A stretch of DNA of 27,186 nt, taken from CAIWHR01 sp040007035 (GTDB lineage Bacteria; Pseudomonadota; Gammaproteobacteria; Burkholderiales; Casimicrobiaceae). Below the pieces are notes generated by a model. It was not told where the DNA came from. It saw only the letters and a program-made list of their open reading frames with translations, and made no database searches. The stretch lies in the NCBI GenBank assembly GCA_040007035.1, contig JBDTVU010000038.1, forward strand, positions 1 through 27,186, in the 5' to 3' direction. This document shows, piece after piece, positions 8,583 to 14,991 of the stretch. How positions within the stretch are numbered: position 1 is the stretch's first letter; every line of letters starts with the position of its first letter. The translations under genes were made by a program, and so were the position numbers.

Positions 8583-8741
8583 TTACAGGCGTCCCATCAG
8601 GAACAGGACGAGGACGATCAACAGAACGACACCGACGATGCCACTGGGCGCGTAACCCCAGTTGCTGGCGTGCGGCCAGACGGGCAGGACGCCGATGAGC
8701 ATCAGAATCACGACGATCAGGATGATGGTGCCAAGACTCAT
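8583..8741 (-). CDS. DUF3309 family small membrane protein
   Basis: A 52-aa gene. The translation starts MSLGTIILIVVILMLIGVLP, passes through VWPHASNWGYAPSG and ends in a second membrane helix (VVLLIVLVLFLMGRL). The WPHSxxWGYxPSG centre is the DUF3309 signature. A clear AAGGAG ribosome site lies 7 nt before the ATG. Function is unknown; the family is common in proteobacteria near stress genes. It is the first gene after the class II-type promoter at 8837-8879 (ATG about 90 nt from the predicted start of transcription) and is followed by the BON lipoprotein. Confidence 0.88.
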   Translation of the reverse strand: MSLGTIILIVVILMLIGVLPVWPHASNWGYAPSGIVGVVLLIVLVLFLMGRL

Positions 8742-8836
8742 GACTTGCTCCTTTGTTCACCCACGGGTTCCGGGGCATCCATTCGGCTCCGCGGCTTTGG
8801 CGTTGAAGTCGGCCCCGGCTGTGCAGGCATATGACA

Positions 8837-8879
8837 AGGCTATCGATGAGGCCGGACGTCGTCTGTGCGCTTGCGCACA
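8837..8879 (-). promoter_or_regulatory. Predicted class II Crp/Fnr-type promoter of DUF3309-BON (site 1)
   Basis: A perfect palindrome, TGTGCGCTTGCGCACA (8864-8879), reads on the minus strand into GAC and, 21 nt after the palindrome, the -10-like hexamer TAGCCT (8842-8837). The palindrome centre falls at -41.5, GAC matches the core of a -35 TTGACA, and the spacer is 17 bp. This is the best-conserved member of the nine-site set. Confidence 0.75.
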
Positions 8880-8924
8880 AAGGCGAATCAAGCTGCGCGC
8901 CCGTCAGGTGCTTTGCCCGGCACC

Positions 8925-9902
8925 TCACTTGTTGTGTTCTCCACCTCGCTGCTCGCCTTGCTCACGGTCTTTTTCCCGGCCCTGCTTGGGTTCCTTCGCG
9001 GGCGCCTTGCCTTGCGGTCCCTTGTCCTGACCTTGCGACTTCGGTGCCTGTTGTGCATGTTGCGCGGGTTGCTGCATCTGGCGGCCGGCGATCGCGTCAC
9101 CATGGGGCGGAGGTGCCGCGGCGGCGGGCTTCTGAACGTCATCGCCTCCCTTCCGGGGCGGTGGTCCGTGCGGGGCGGGTGCGGCGCCTTGCTGGGGCGA
9201 CGGCGGCCGGTTGGTGCCTCGGTCGCCCTGCTGCGACGAGCTTCTCTGCTGAGGCGCAGCCTGCCGTGCCGGCGGAGCGGACGCGGGCGCAGCTTGCACG
9301 GGCGCGCTTTGCGCGCGCTGCGCCTGATAGTGCTGCTGGACTACGGCATCGCGTGGCCGATATCGGTAGTTCTGACTTTGCAGCGCGTGCTGCTGTTCCA
9401 CGCGGGGATATCGATTTCCCGAGTATTGCCGCTGGTATGCAGGCAGCGGGGCCGGCGCGGGTACGACGTTGCGATTCCATCTGTCCCATCCGCCGTGACT
9501 CTGCTCCCAGGTATGGCCCCAGTGCTCACCCCAGCGCGGCGGCGCATCCGAACGCCATCCGCTGAAGTACACGGGCGGTTGCCGGTAATACCGCACCGGG
9601 ACGCGCAGGACGTACAGTGGCACCACGTCCGGGGCCACGAGCCCCCAAGGCCCGTTGTACCAGGAGCTCGCATACCAGTTGTCGCTTTGGTAGACCCAGT
9701 ACATGCCGTCGTAGAAGAAATAATTCGACCTCACTTGCGGCGCGTAGTAGACGGGGTAGCCGGGCACGCGGACGAACTGCGGGTACACGGGCAGGTTGAT
9801 CCCGATGCTGACGCCGGGAAAGCCGATGCCGACGCTCACCTGAGCAGCGGCTGTAGTGATCGAGCAGAGCAGCATCCACAGTACGAAGAGTCCGTTGCGC
9901 AT
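8925..9902 (-). CDS. Secreted YXWGXW-repeat-like Tyr/Trp- and Gln/Pro-rich protein
   Basis: A 325-aa exported protein. The signal peptide (MRNGLFVLWMLLCSITTAAAQ) is followed by VSVGIGFPGVSIGINLPVYP, a Tyr/Trp-rich region (YYAPQVRSNYFFYDGMYWVYQ, then WYASSWYNGPWGLV) and a low-complexity C-terminal half rich in Gln, Pro and Ala, ending in a charged Lys/Glu/Gly tail. The start is decided by the ribosome site: AAGGA lies directly against an ATG at 9908 but 6 nt before the ATG at 9902. Such proteins are frequent and uncharacterised in Betaproteobacteria; the aromatic repeats suggest an envelope or matrix role, which is inference. It lies 108 bp after the 59-aa gene, with no palindrome of its own. 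Confidence 0.8.
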   Translation of the reverse strand: MRNGLFVLWMLLCSITTAAAQVSVGIGFPGVSIGINLPVYPQFVRVPGYPVYYAPQVRSNYFFYDGMYWVYQSDNWYASSWYNGPWGLVAPDVVPLYVLRVPVRYYRQPPVYFSGWRSDAPPRWGEHWGHTWEQSHGGWDRWNRNVVPAPAPLPAYQRQYSGNRYPRVEQQHALQSQNYRYRPRDAVVQQHYQAQRAQSAPVQAAPASAPPARQAAPQQRSSSQQGDRGTNRPPSPQQGAAPAPHGPPPRKGGDDVQKPAAAAPPPHGDAIAGRQMQQPAQHAQQAPKSQGQDKGPQGKAPAKEPKQGREKDREQGEQRGGEHNK

Positions 9903-10010
9903 TGTCATTCCTTTGTCTCAATGGCCGGGCCGGAATCGCCGGCCTGCGGGAAGCGAGACCGACAGGCGCCTTTCCCGGGCGCGGTCGGCGGATTTCACGC
10001 CCGGTGCCGA

Positions 10011-10190
10011 CTACCGCCCTGTCGCCGTCTTTCTTACGATCGACGAGACGTTGACGAGCGCTTCCGCGGTCGCCGACGCTTCCCGTTCCACGGCCTTCTG
10101 CTGCTCGCCACGGATTCGCGCGAACGTCTTCTGCAGGTTCGTGTCGTGGCTCGCGGTGTATCGGAACGAACGGTCGAGAATCGATTTCAT
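10011..10190 (-). CDS. Small conserved-type hypothetical protein, 59 aa
   Basis: The sequence starts MKSILDRSFRYTASHDTNLQ and continues with KTFARIRGEQQKAVEREASA; it is hydrophilic, charged and probably helical, with no signal or membrane segment. The frame is open further upstream, but 10190 is preferred: GAGG lies just before it and the upstream extension would run through the predicted promoter. I recall similar short proteins in Betaproteobacteria but know no function. The class II-type promoter at 10286-10328 gives a leader of about 89 nt, the same as for DUF3309 and CsbD. Confidence 0.7.
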   Translation of the reverse strand: MKSILDRSFRYTASHDTNLQKTFARIRGEQQKAVEREASATAEALVNVSSIVRKTATGR

Positions 10191-10285
10191 GGGGCCTCGC
10201 ACGATCTCGTCGGCATCGATCCGGATTCTGCCGACAGGTTTTCGATAAACCTCTTGCAACCGCGAATGCGCAATCTCGCATCGGC

Positions 10286-10328
10286 AGGCTAGCCGCGCGC
10301 GGCGTTGCCGTCCGTGCGGTGGCGCACG
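10286..10328 (-). promoter_or_regulatory. Predicted class II Crp/Fnr-type promoter of the 59-aa gene (site 2)
   Basis: Palindrome CGTGCGGTGGCGCACG (10313-10328), read on the minus strand, is followed by GAC and then, at an offset of exactly 21 nt, by TAGCCT (10291-10286), identical to the hexamer at site 1. Only the outermost base of each half differs from TGTGCG-N4-CGCACA. Confidence 0.72.
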
Positions 10329-10433
10329 TTTCCGGGGTGCCACTGCACGGGTCGTCGATCAAGGCCCGGCGGATGCGCGGTCGTCGACGCTTGCACGCGC
10401 GGGAGCCCGATCAGATCGAGGTTCGGCGGCTGG

Positions 10434-10589
10434 TCATTTCAGATGGAAGCTTCCGGCACCGAACAGACCGAGCAATCCGATGACGATCAGATAGATGGCG
10501 ACGATGTAGCTCAGCAGCCGCGGCACGACGAGGATCAGGATGCCGGCGAGGAGCGAGACGAGCGGGGCGAGACTCAGGGTCATATTCAT
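10434..10589 (-). CDS. DUF3096 family small membrane protein
   Basis: A 51-aa protein starting MNMTLSLAPLVSLLAGILIL, with a second hydrophobic stretch LLSYIVAIYLIVIGLLGLFG; this two-helix pattern with an LIVPRLLSYIVAIYLI-like centre is DUF3096. ATGs at 10589 and 10583 are both possible. The PRC-barrel gene ends 62 bp upstream on the same strand, so co-transcription from the promoter at 11162-11205 is likely. Function is unknown. Confidence 0.85.
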   Translation of the reverse strand: MNMTLSLAPLVSLLAGILILVVPRLLSYIVAIYLIVIGLLGLFGAGSFHLK

Positions 10590-10651
10590 CGTGGGTTCCG
10601 GTCAGGAAGGACGGATGCGACTGCAGACGGGATGCGGCACCGGCGACGGAG

Positions 10652-11101
10652 TCATTCCCAATACGGCTCGCAGCCGTAGTAGGCGTGGACTTTCGTCGCC
10701 CAGTCCGGGTCGGCCATTCGCGGCAGCAGGTCGCCGTCGAGACCGGGCGCGTCGATCAGGCGTTCGAGGTCGATCTTGATCACGCAGCGCCGGTACACCC
10801 GGTCGACGGTAATCGCGCTCCAGGGAATGGCGAAGAACTCCGTTCCCAGAAAGCCCCCGCCCGACATCAGGGCGTATGCAATGCGCCCGGAATAGGTGTC
10901 GAGGACCAGCTCGTCGAGCCAGCCCAGAAACCTGCCGGCAATGTCGTACACGCCGTCGCCGCAGAAGCTTGTCGCCCCCAGCAGAACGGCGTCGCGCTTC
11001 GATGAGGGTCGGTCGTCCGACGTGGCCTCGCGCAACGCCGGTCGCCGGTTGAGCGTCCCCACCAGGTGATCATCGCGACTGGGCGCGCTTGCGCTTGCCA
11101 T
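10652..11101 (-). CDS. PRC-barrel domain protein
   Basis: A 149-aa protein. After a polar N-terminal tail of about 45 residues, the PRC-barrel runs from LLGATSFCGDGVYDIAGRFL through WLDELVLDTYSGRIAYALMSG to a Phe-rich IPWSAITVDRV and the C-terminal DPDWATKVHAYYG; the LDT-GRIAYAL and IPWSAI elements are typical. The start at 11101 is preferred over the longer frame because GGGGGAGA lies in good position, and the longer form would run through the predicted promoter. PRC-barrels occur in RNA maturation, photosynthetic and stress proteins; the role here is unknown. It is divergent from crp/fnr gene 1. Confidence 0.85.
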   Translation of the reverse strand: MASASAPSRDDHLVGTLNRRPALREATSDDRPSSKRDAVLLGATSFCGDGVYDIAGRFLGWLDELVLDTYSGRIAYALMSGGGFLGTEFFAIPWSAITVDRVYRRCVIKIDLERLIDAPGLDGDLLPRMADPDWATKVHAYYGCEPYWE

Positions 11102-11161
11102 GGCATTCTCCCCCGACCTTGAAGCCGCAAGCCGACCTGCGGAAAGTCGGCACAAGACCGG

Positions 11162-11205
11162 ATTACCTCCCGAGTCGCCAATCGCCGTCAGTGCGGTAAC
11201 GCACA
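11162..11205 (-). promoter_or_regulatory. Predicted class II Crp/Fnr-type promoter of PRC-barrel-DUF3096 (site 3)
   Basis: Palindrome AGTGCGGTAACGCACA (11190-11205), minus orientation, is followed by GAC. The best -10 is GGTAAT (11167-11162), one base further away than in the other eight sites. The leader would be about 54 nt. The rest of the 444-bp gap between the PRC-barrel and crp/fnr genes holds site 4; I see no gene in it. Confidence 0.6.
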
Positions 11206-11388
11206 CTCGAGGGTCCTCCCGCCGTGCAATCGGCCGTTCGATGGCCGCAAGGCGCCGGCCACGCCTTGTGCGGTGCAGCACCAACGGCCACCCGGGCGTC
11301 CGGCTCTCCGGGATGGCAGTCGCGGGTCGGTTTCCCGGGCAGGGCTCCAGAATGTGTTCGAGCGGTCATTCGTCGTGCGGAGCGATTG

Positions 11389-11431
11389 TGTGCGCTGGCG
11401 CGCAGACGGGCGCGCCAGGTGAGGACATTCT
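11389..11431 (+). promoter_or_regulatory. Predicted class II Crp/Fnr-type promoter of crp/fnr gene 1 (site 4)
   Basis: Near-palindrome TGTGCGCTGGCGCGCA (11389-11404) is followed on the plus strand by GAC and, at an offset of 21 nt, by CATTCT (11426-11431). The same CATTCTGA octamer occurs at the same offset at site 9. It points to the Crp/Fnr gene at 11546 with a leader of about 108 nt, so autoregulation or cross-regulation is likely. Confidence 0.68.
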
Positions 11432-11545
11432 GATCGGAACTGCAGTTGGCAGAACCGCCGCTGGATCGTCGGTATCGGTCAGCTGATTTGCGCCCGCCGG
11501 TTCTCCCGGTGCCGACGCGTCGGTCCGCGGACTCAGGAGCATGCT

Positions 11546-12259
11546 GTGAGCGTGTTGTCGGTCCAACGAGCCGCCACCGGCAATCGCCTGCTCGACACAC
11601 TGCCGGGCCGCGACCTGCGCCGCGTGCTGGCCGGATGTGAAACGATCGAGCTCGCGTTTGGCGAAGTGCTCTACACGCCGGGCGAGCGCCTCGGCTACGC
11701 CTATTTCCCCACCCGCAGCTTCATTTCGCTCGTCATGCCGGTCGACGCGTCTGCCTCCCTCGAGGTCGGCCTGGTCGGCAGCGAAGGCCTGTTCGGAATT
11801 CCGCTCGCGCTCGGCGCCGACGCGTCGCCGGTGCGGGCAGTGGTACAGGGTGCGGGATCTGCGTTGCGGATGGCGGCGGCGCGCTTCTGCGGCGAACTCC
11901 AGCGCAGCCCGGCATTGCAACGCAATGTCGATCGCTATGTCCTGGTCCACCTCAGCGAACTCGCTCAGACGGCGGGCTGCACACGTTTTCACATGGTCGA
12001 GGCGCGGCTTGCCCGCTGGCTGCTGATGACCCAGGATCGCGCGCGCGCGGACGCCTTCCACGTCACCCATGAGTTCCTGGCCTTGATGCTCGGCGTGCGC
12101 CGAGTCGGCGTCACCAAGGCGGCGGGCGCCCTGCAGCAGCGCGGTCTGATCCATTATCGCCGTGGCAACGTAACCGTTCTCGATCGGCGCGGGCTCAAGG
12201 CCGCATCCTGCGGGTGCTACAAGGCCGATCGGGAAGCTTACGTTCGGATCCTCGGCTAG
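11546..12259 (+). CDS. Crp/Fnr family transcriptional regulator 1
   Basis: A 237-aa regulator with an N-terminal cyclic-nucleotide-binding-like beta-roll (about residues 15-125, with GEVLYTPGERLGYAYFPT and VGLVGSEGLFGIPLALG) and a C-terminal winged helix (THEFLALMLGVRRVGVTKAAGALQQRGLI). Aligned with E. coli CRP, the recognition helix keeps Arg at position 180 but has Val at 181 and Lys at 185, differing from the two other Crp/Fnr proteins of this window (Arg, Glu, Glu). It lacks the N-terminal Cys cluster of FNR. The C-terminal tail has CGCY, a CxCY motif shared by all three. It starts at GTG 11546; a perfect inverted-repeat terminator lies 49 bp after the stop. The ligand is unknown. Confidence 0.9.
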   Translation: MSVLSVQRAATGNRLLDTLPGRDLRRVLAGCETIELAFGEVLYTPGERLGYAYFPTRSFISLVMPVDASASLEVGLVGSEGLFGIPLALGADASPVRAVVQGAGSALRMAAARFCGELQRSPALQRNVDRYVLVHLSELAQTAGCTRFHMVEARLARWLLMTQDRARADAFHVTHEFLALMLGVRRVGVTKAAGALQQRGLIHYRRGNVTVLDRRGLKAASCGCYKADREAYVRILG

Positions 12260-12307
12260 ACCGGTTCCGGATGAATGCGTCGCCGGCCCTTCGCCCGCGA
12301 CGGAAAA

Positions 12308-12336
12308 AAAGACAGCCGCAAATTGCGGCTGTCTTT
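12308..12336. terminator. Bidirectional intrinsic terminator
   Basis: A 14-nt arm AAAGACAGCCGCAA (12308-12321) is perfectly complementary to 12323-12336, flanked by an A-run on the left and T's on the right, so it can stop transcription of crp/fnr gene 1 and of the minus-strand genes arriving from 12458. Its core is nearly identical to the terminator at 14220-14248. Confidence 0.85.
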
Positions 12337-12339
12337 GCT

Positions 12340-12432
12340 TCAACTCCTGGCGTCGTGTCGCCCGCCTCGGAGCTTGCCGGCATCCTTCACAGCTCCCTTC
12401 GGATTGCCGATGTGTTGCTGCACCTTGCCCCG
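12340..12432 (-). pseudogene. Remnant of a CsbD-family gene (3' end only)
   Basis: The minus strand at 12432-12373 reads RGKVQQHIGNPKGAVKDAGK, 14 of 20 residues identical to the C-terminal EGKLQQHVGNLKEAVKDATK of the intact CsbD at 14277-14459. It continues to an in-frame TGA at 12340-12342. No start codon, ribosome site or N-terminal half is present; homology is lost toward the crystallin gene stop at 12458. It precedes a terminator of the same core sequence as that behind intact csbD, so gene end and terminator seem to have been duplicated together and one copy lost its front. Confidence 0.7.
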
Positions 12433-12457
12433 CGACAGAATTGTCGCCCGTGTGAAC

Positions 12458-13117
12458 CTAGCGCTGCCAGTTCGGGTTTTCCCGGTACGGGTAATCGTCG
12501 GAAATCCGGCGACCCGACGAGATCATGTTGTTCAGTCCGGACGGCAGGCTCGCGTATTCCCCAGGACCGAAGGTGCGGCATTCGCCGCCGAAGTTGGCGT
12601 CGCTGCAGAAGACCCAGTAGCCGCCTTCGACGCGCAACGACGACGCGCGGTCGTTGAATCCCGTCCCGTCCAGGTTCGTCAGCCCGCCATTGCCGACCGC
12701 GAACGAGCGACCGGAGAGATTCCGGCCTTCGAACAGCGTGGCGCGCGTTCCGCCGTAATTGCCATGCATCGGCCGACGCTCGCCGCGACCCGACATGCCC
12801 ATGCCCATGTTCGAGGTCGGACGCGCCGAACTCACGCGACCTGCGAGCCCGCCCAGATCCGGATAGCGCCCCGGACCCAGCACCTGGCAACCGCCGCCGA
12901 AATCGGCGTCGACGCACACTTCCCATTCGCCGTTGTTCACGATCGCCGAGCGGGCGCGATCGTTGAACTGGGCGCCGTCGAAATTGTTTACCGTCTGGTC
13001 GACCGTCATTTCGCGTCCGGCGAAGTTCTCGCGCTCGTAGAACGTGACGTTGGCGGATGCGGTGCCGGCCGCGGCAATGCCGGCAGCAACGAGGATGCTG
13101 CGAAGCGTCTGATTCAT
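12458..13117 (-). CDS. Secreted beta/gamma-crystallin domain protein
   Basis: A 219-aa exported protein: signal peptide MNQTLRSILVAAGIAAAGTASA, then two beta/gamma-crystallin repeats (about residues 23-105 and 125-210), each starting with a Greek-key strand (VTFYERENFAGR and ATLFEGRNLSGR), joined by a Gly/Met-rich linker. The Ca2+-binding signature (N/D)(N/D)xx(S/T)S is complete in the second repeat (NDRASS) but has Arg at position 5 in the first (NDRARS). Each repeat has a Cys pair (VCVDADFGGGC, FCSDANFGGEC), possibly disulfides in the periplasm. Start 13117 is the only one with a signal peptide. The 63-aa gene ends 40 bp upstream, so the two are probably co-transcribed. Confidence 0.88.
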   Translation of the reverse strand: MNQTLRSILVAAGIAAAGTASANVTFYERENFAGREMTVDQTVNNFDGAQFNDRARSAIVNNGEWEVCVDADFGGGCQVLGPGRYPDLGGLAGRVSSARPTSNMGMGMSGRGERRPMHGNYGGTRATLFEGRNLSGRSFAVGNGGLTNLDGTGFNDRASSLRVEGGYWVFCSDANFGGECRTFGPGEYASLPSGLNNMISSGRRISDDYPYRENPNWQR

Positions 13118-13157
13118 GGTGCGTGGCTCCTGGAGGGGTTGCTTGCCGCTGTGGAAC

Positions 13158-13349
13158 TCAGGACGGGTGCTGCACGGTCGCCGGCGTCGCCAGGCTGCCG
13201 CCTTCATCTTCCCAGTTCTGCAGGCCTTCCTTGAGCTGCCGCTTCGCAACATGGCGACGCTCGGTGCGTCGGCGCAGGGTGAACGCGGCACCGACCGCCA
13301 CGCCTCCGATCAGCGCAAGCGGCAATGCCCAACGTGTGTTCATCGACAT
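13158..13349 (-). CDS. Small membrane protein, 63 aa, hypothetical
   Basis: It begins MSMNTRWALPLALIGGVAVG, forming one membrane helix, followed by a basic stretch (RRRTERRHVAKRQLKEG) and GLQNWEDEGGSLA. The topology is probably N-out with a cytoplasmic basic tail. GGAG lies 7 nt before the ATG at 13349; a second ATG is at 13343. I recognise no family. The composite promoter at 13384-13426 would give a leader of about 28 nt. Confidence 0.7.
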   Translation of the reverse strand: MSMNTRWALPLALIGGVAVGAAFTLRRRTERRHVAKRQLKEGLQNWEDEGGSLATPATVQHPS

Positions 13350-13383
13350 CGTGGATCTCCGGTTTGAATGTGGAACAACCTGA

Positions 13384-13426
13384 AGCTTGATCGCCGTGCA
13401 CGGCGATGTCGGTACGTTGACGCACA
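13384..13426 (-). promoter_or_regulatory. Predicted class II Crp/Fnr-type promoter of the 63-aa/crystallin operon (site 5)
   Basis: Half-degenerate palindrome GGTACGTTGACGCACA (13411-13426), read on the minus strand, is followed by GAC and, at an offset of 21 nt, CAAGCT (13389-13384), keeping the A2 and T6 of a -10 box. The upstream half-site is perfect, the promoter-proximal one poor. The divergent DUF1345 gene starts 50 bp away and could be affected as well. Confidence 0.5.
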
Positions 13427-13475
13427 CAGGCCTCCGGACTTACCACCGCCGGCCGCCCGCGATTAGAATGCGCAC

Positions 13476-14189
13476 ATGACCTCGAACCATTCCCGCTCGA
13501 GCGAGACCCGTTCCGGGCGCTCCGGTGCGCTGTCGACGTGGAGCGCCCGCCTGGGAGCCAGCCAGCGGCTGCTGGCGGCGCTGGCGATCGCCTTCGTCGT
13601 CTACGTTGCGCAGCCGGATTCGGTCTCCTGGCACACGCGGCTGGTCGCCAGCTGGGACGTCGGCACGCTCGTCTATCTCGTTCTGGCATGGGCGATCATC
13701 GGGCGCGCGGACGCGGAGTCGACGCGTGCGCACGTGCTGGCGCAGGACACGAGCGTCTACGTCATCTTCCTGTTCGTGCTCGGGGCTGCGTGCGCCAGCG
13801 TCGTGGCGATCGGCTTCGTCGTGGCGACGATCAAGGGGCTCGCATTCTGGCCCAAGGCCTGGCACCTCACGCTCACGATCGCGGCGCTGATGTCGTCCTG
13901 GCTGGTGATCCAGACGGTTTTCGGGTTTCACTATGCCCGCGCGTACTACCGCGACGAACGACGGCATCCGGCCCAATCGGGCGGGCTTGCGTTCCCGGGC
14001 GCCGCCGATCCGACCTACATGGACTTCGCGTACTACTCGTTCGTCGTGGGTATGACGTCGCAGGTCTCCGACGTCCAGGCGATCTCGCCGGTCATGCGCC
14101 GGCTGACGCTCATGCACAGCGTGCTGGCATTTGCCTTCAACATCGCTGTGCTCGCGCTGAGCATCAATACCATCGCCAGCGCCCTCTAG
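13476..14189 (+). CDS. DUF1345 family membrane protein
   Basis: A 237-aa inner-membrane protein with about five helices: residues 33-45, 62-76, 92-118, 128-150 and the C-terminal LTLMHSVLAFAFNIAVLALSIN. Family hallmarks seen are HYARAYYRDE after the fourth helix and the DFAYYSFVVGMTSQVSDVQ segment, characteristic of DUF1345. The polar, Ser/Arg-rich N-terminus is cytoplasmic. A good terminator lies 31 bp after the stop. Function is unknown. Confidence 0.92.
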   Translation: MTSNHSRSSETRSGRSGALSTWSARLGASQRLLAALAIAFVVYVAQPDSVSWHTRLVASWDVGTLVYLVLAWAIIGRADAESTRAHVLAQDTSVYVIFLFVLGAACASVVAIGFVVATIKGLAFWPKAWHLTLTIAALMSSWLVIQTVFGFHYARAYYRDERRHPAQSGGLAFPGAADPTYMDFAYYSFVVGMTSQVSDVQAISPVMRRLTLMHSVLAFAFNIAVLALSINTIASAL

Positions 14190-14219
14190 CCCGGCCGGCC
14201 GGTAACGCCGGCCCATGGG

Positions 14220-14248
14220 AGAACAGCCGCAAATCGCGGCTGTTCTTT
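14220..14248. terminator. Intrinsic terminator between convergent DUF1345 and csbD
   Basis: Arms AGAACAGCCGC (14220-14230) and its perfect complement (14236-14246) enclose a 5-nt loop, ending in TTT on the plus strand. Core ACAGCCGC and loop AAAT/C match the terminator at 12308-12336, so the pair looks duplicated. Confidence 0.82.
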
Positions 14249-14276
14249 CATCGACACCACGCGCAAACGCGGCGTG

Positions 14277-14459
14277 CTAGCGCTTGGTGGCGTCCTTGAC
14301 GGCTTCCTTCAGGTTGCCGACGTGTTGCTGCAGCTTGCCTTCGACCTGGTTCTTCACGCCCTTCGCCTGCTGTTCCTTGTTGCCGACCAGCTTTCCGGCT
14401 TCCTCCTGGATCTTGCCGCCGATGTCCTTTGCTGCGCCCTTGACTTGATCTTTGTTCAT
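14277..14459 (-). CDS. CsbD family stress-response protein
   Basis: A 60-aa, highly charged, soluble protein starting MNKDQVKGAAKDIGGKIQEE and continuing AGKLVGNKEQQAKGVKNQVEGKLQQHVG. The MNKDQVKGxxK...GK...GKLVGNKE pattern is diagnostic of CsbD, a sigma-B-controlled stress protein in Bacillus that is widespread in proteobacteria, of unknown molecular function. Start 14459 fits the family; the longer open frame does not. The composite promoter at 14558-14600 gives a leader of about 92 nt. A truncated paralogue lies at 12340-12432. Confidence 0.93.
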   Translation of the reverse strand: MNKDQVKGAAKDIGGKIQEEAGKLVGNKEQQAKGVKNQVEGKLQQHVGNLKEAVKDATKR

Positions 14460-14557
14460 GTTGAGTTCCTTGGCTGTCGGTTTATGCATCAGATACCCGA
14501 ACCGTGCTCGGCTCGTCCTGCGCATCGCGGAATCCAGTCTTGCGTATCCACGAACCA

Positions 14558-14600
14558 AGGCTACTGCAATATGAAGACCGGCTCTGTACGCTTGCTCACA
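14558..14600 (-). promoter_or_regulatory. Predicted class II Crp/Fnr-type promoter of csbD (site 6)
   Basis: Palindrome TGTACGCTTGCTCACA (14585-14600), read on the minus strand, is followed by GAG (the only site lacking exact GAC) and at an offset of 21 nt by TAGCCTTG (hexamer 14563-14558), the same octamer at the same offset as site 1, although the 21 nt between are otherwise unrelated. Confidence 0.7.
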
Positions 14601-14635
14601 TAGCGGCTTGCGAACTGCACGGGCACGCACCGGGG

Positions 14636-14673
14636 AAAAAACGGCCCGGAACGGGATTGCCGTTTCCGGGCCG
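14636..14673 (-). terminator. Intrinsic terminator of the Lmo0937-like gene
   Basis: On the minus strand a 14/13-nt GC-rich stem (14673-14660 with 14654-14642, one bulged base, 5-nt loop) is followed by six T's (14641-14636). It lies about 80 bp past the stop at 14752. Confidence 0.85.
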
Positions 14674-14751
14674 ACACCACGAGTGTCTGCGGGGAGAGGA
14701 CGTCAGGCACTCGAATCGAGGATACGCCCGATCGGCATATCCGAAGCGCAG

Positions 14752-14901
14752 CTAGGCCCCGCGGCGCCCGCTGATCAAGCTGAGCAGGACCATCACGACG
14801 GCAATCACCAGCAGGACGTGAATGAGGCCGCCCATGGTGGTCGAGGTGACCAGCCCGAGCAGCCACAGGATCAGCATTACGACGGCAATGGTATAGAGCA
14901 T
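14752..14901 (-). CDS. Lmo0937-family small membrane protein
   Basis: A 49-aa protein beginning MLYTIAVVMLILWLLGLVTS, then a second helix LIHVLLVIAVVMVLLSLISG and a short basic tail RRGA. The WLLGLVTSxTMGGLIHVLLVIA pattern is that of the Lmo0937 family. GGAGG lies 6 nt upstream of the ATG. Function is unknown. Only a weak half-palindrome lies upstream (see the rejected list). Confidence 0.88.
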   Translation of the reverse strand: MLYTIAVVMLILWLLGLVTSTTMGGLIHVLLVIAVVMVLLSLISGRRGA

Positions 14902-14991
14902 GAAATCCTCCGTTCTGGTTCGGTTGACGTACGGCAAAGGCGCAGCCGATGGCCGTCCAATGTGCATCCCGTACCCATGGCGCCGTGCGGC

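Noticed and set aside
11102..11545. Possible additional gene in the 444-bp gap between PRC-barrel and crp/fnr gene 1
   Set aside because: Open frames here have no ribosome site or recognisable domain and cross the two predicted promoters.
14961..14976. A tenth copy of the palindrome upstream of the Lmo0937-like gene
   Set aside because: Only one half (TGTGC/GCACA) is present, the other half is off by one base, it is followed by TTG rather than GAC, and there is no -10-like hexamer at the set distance.
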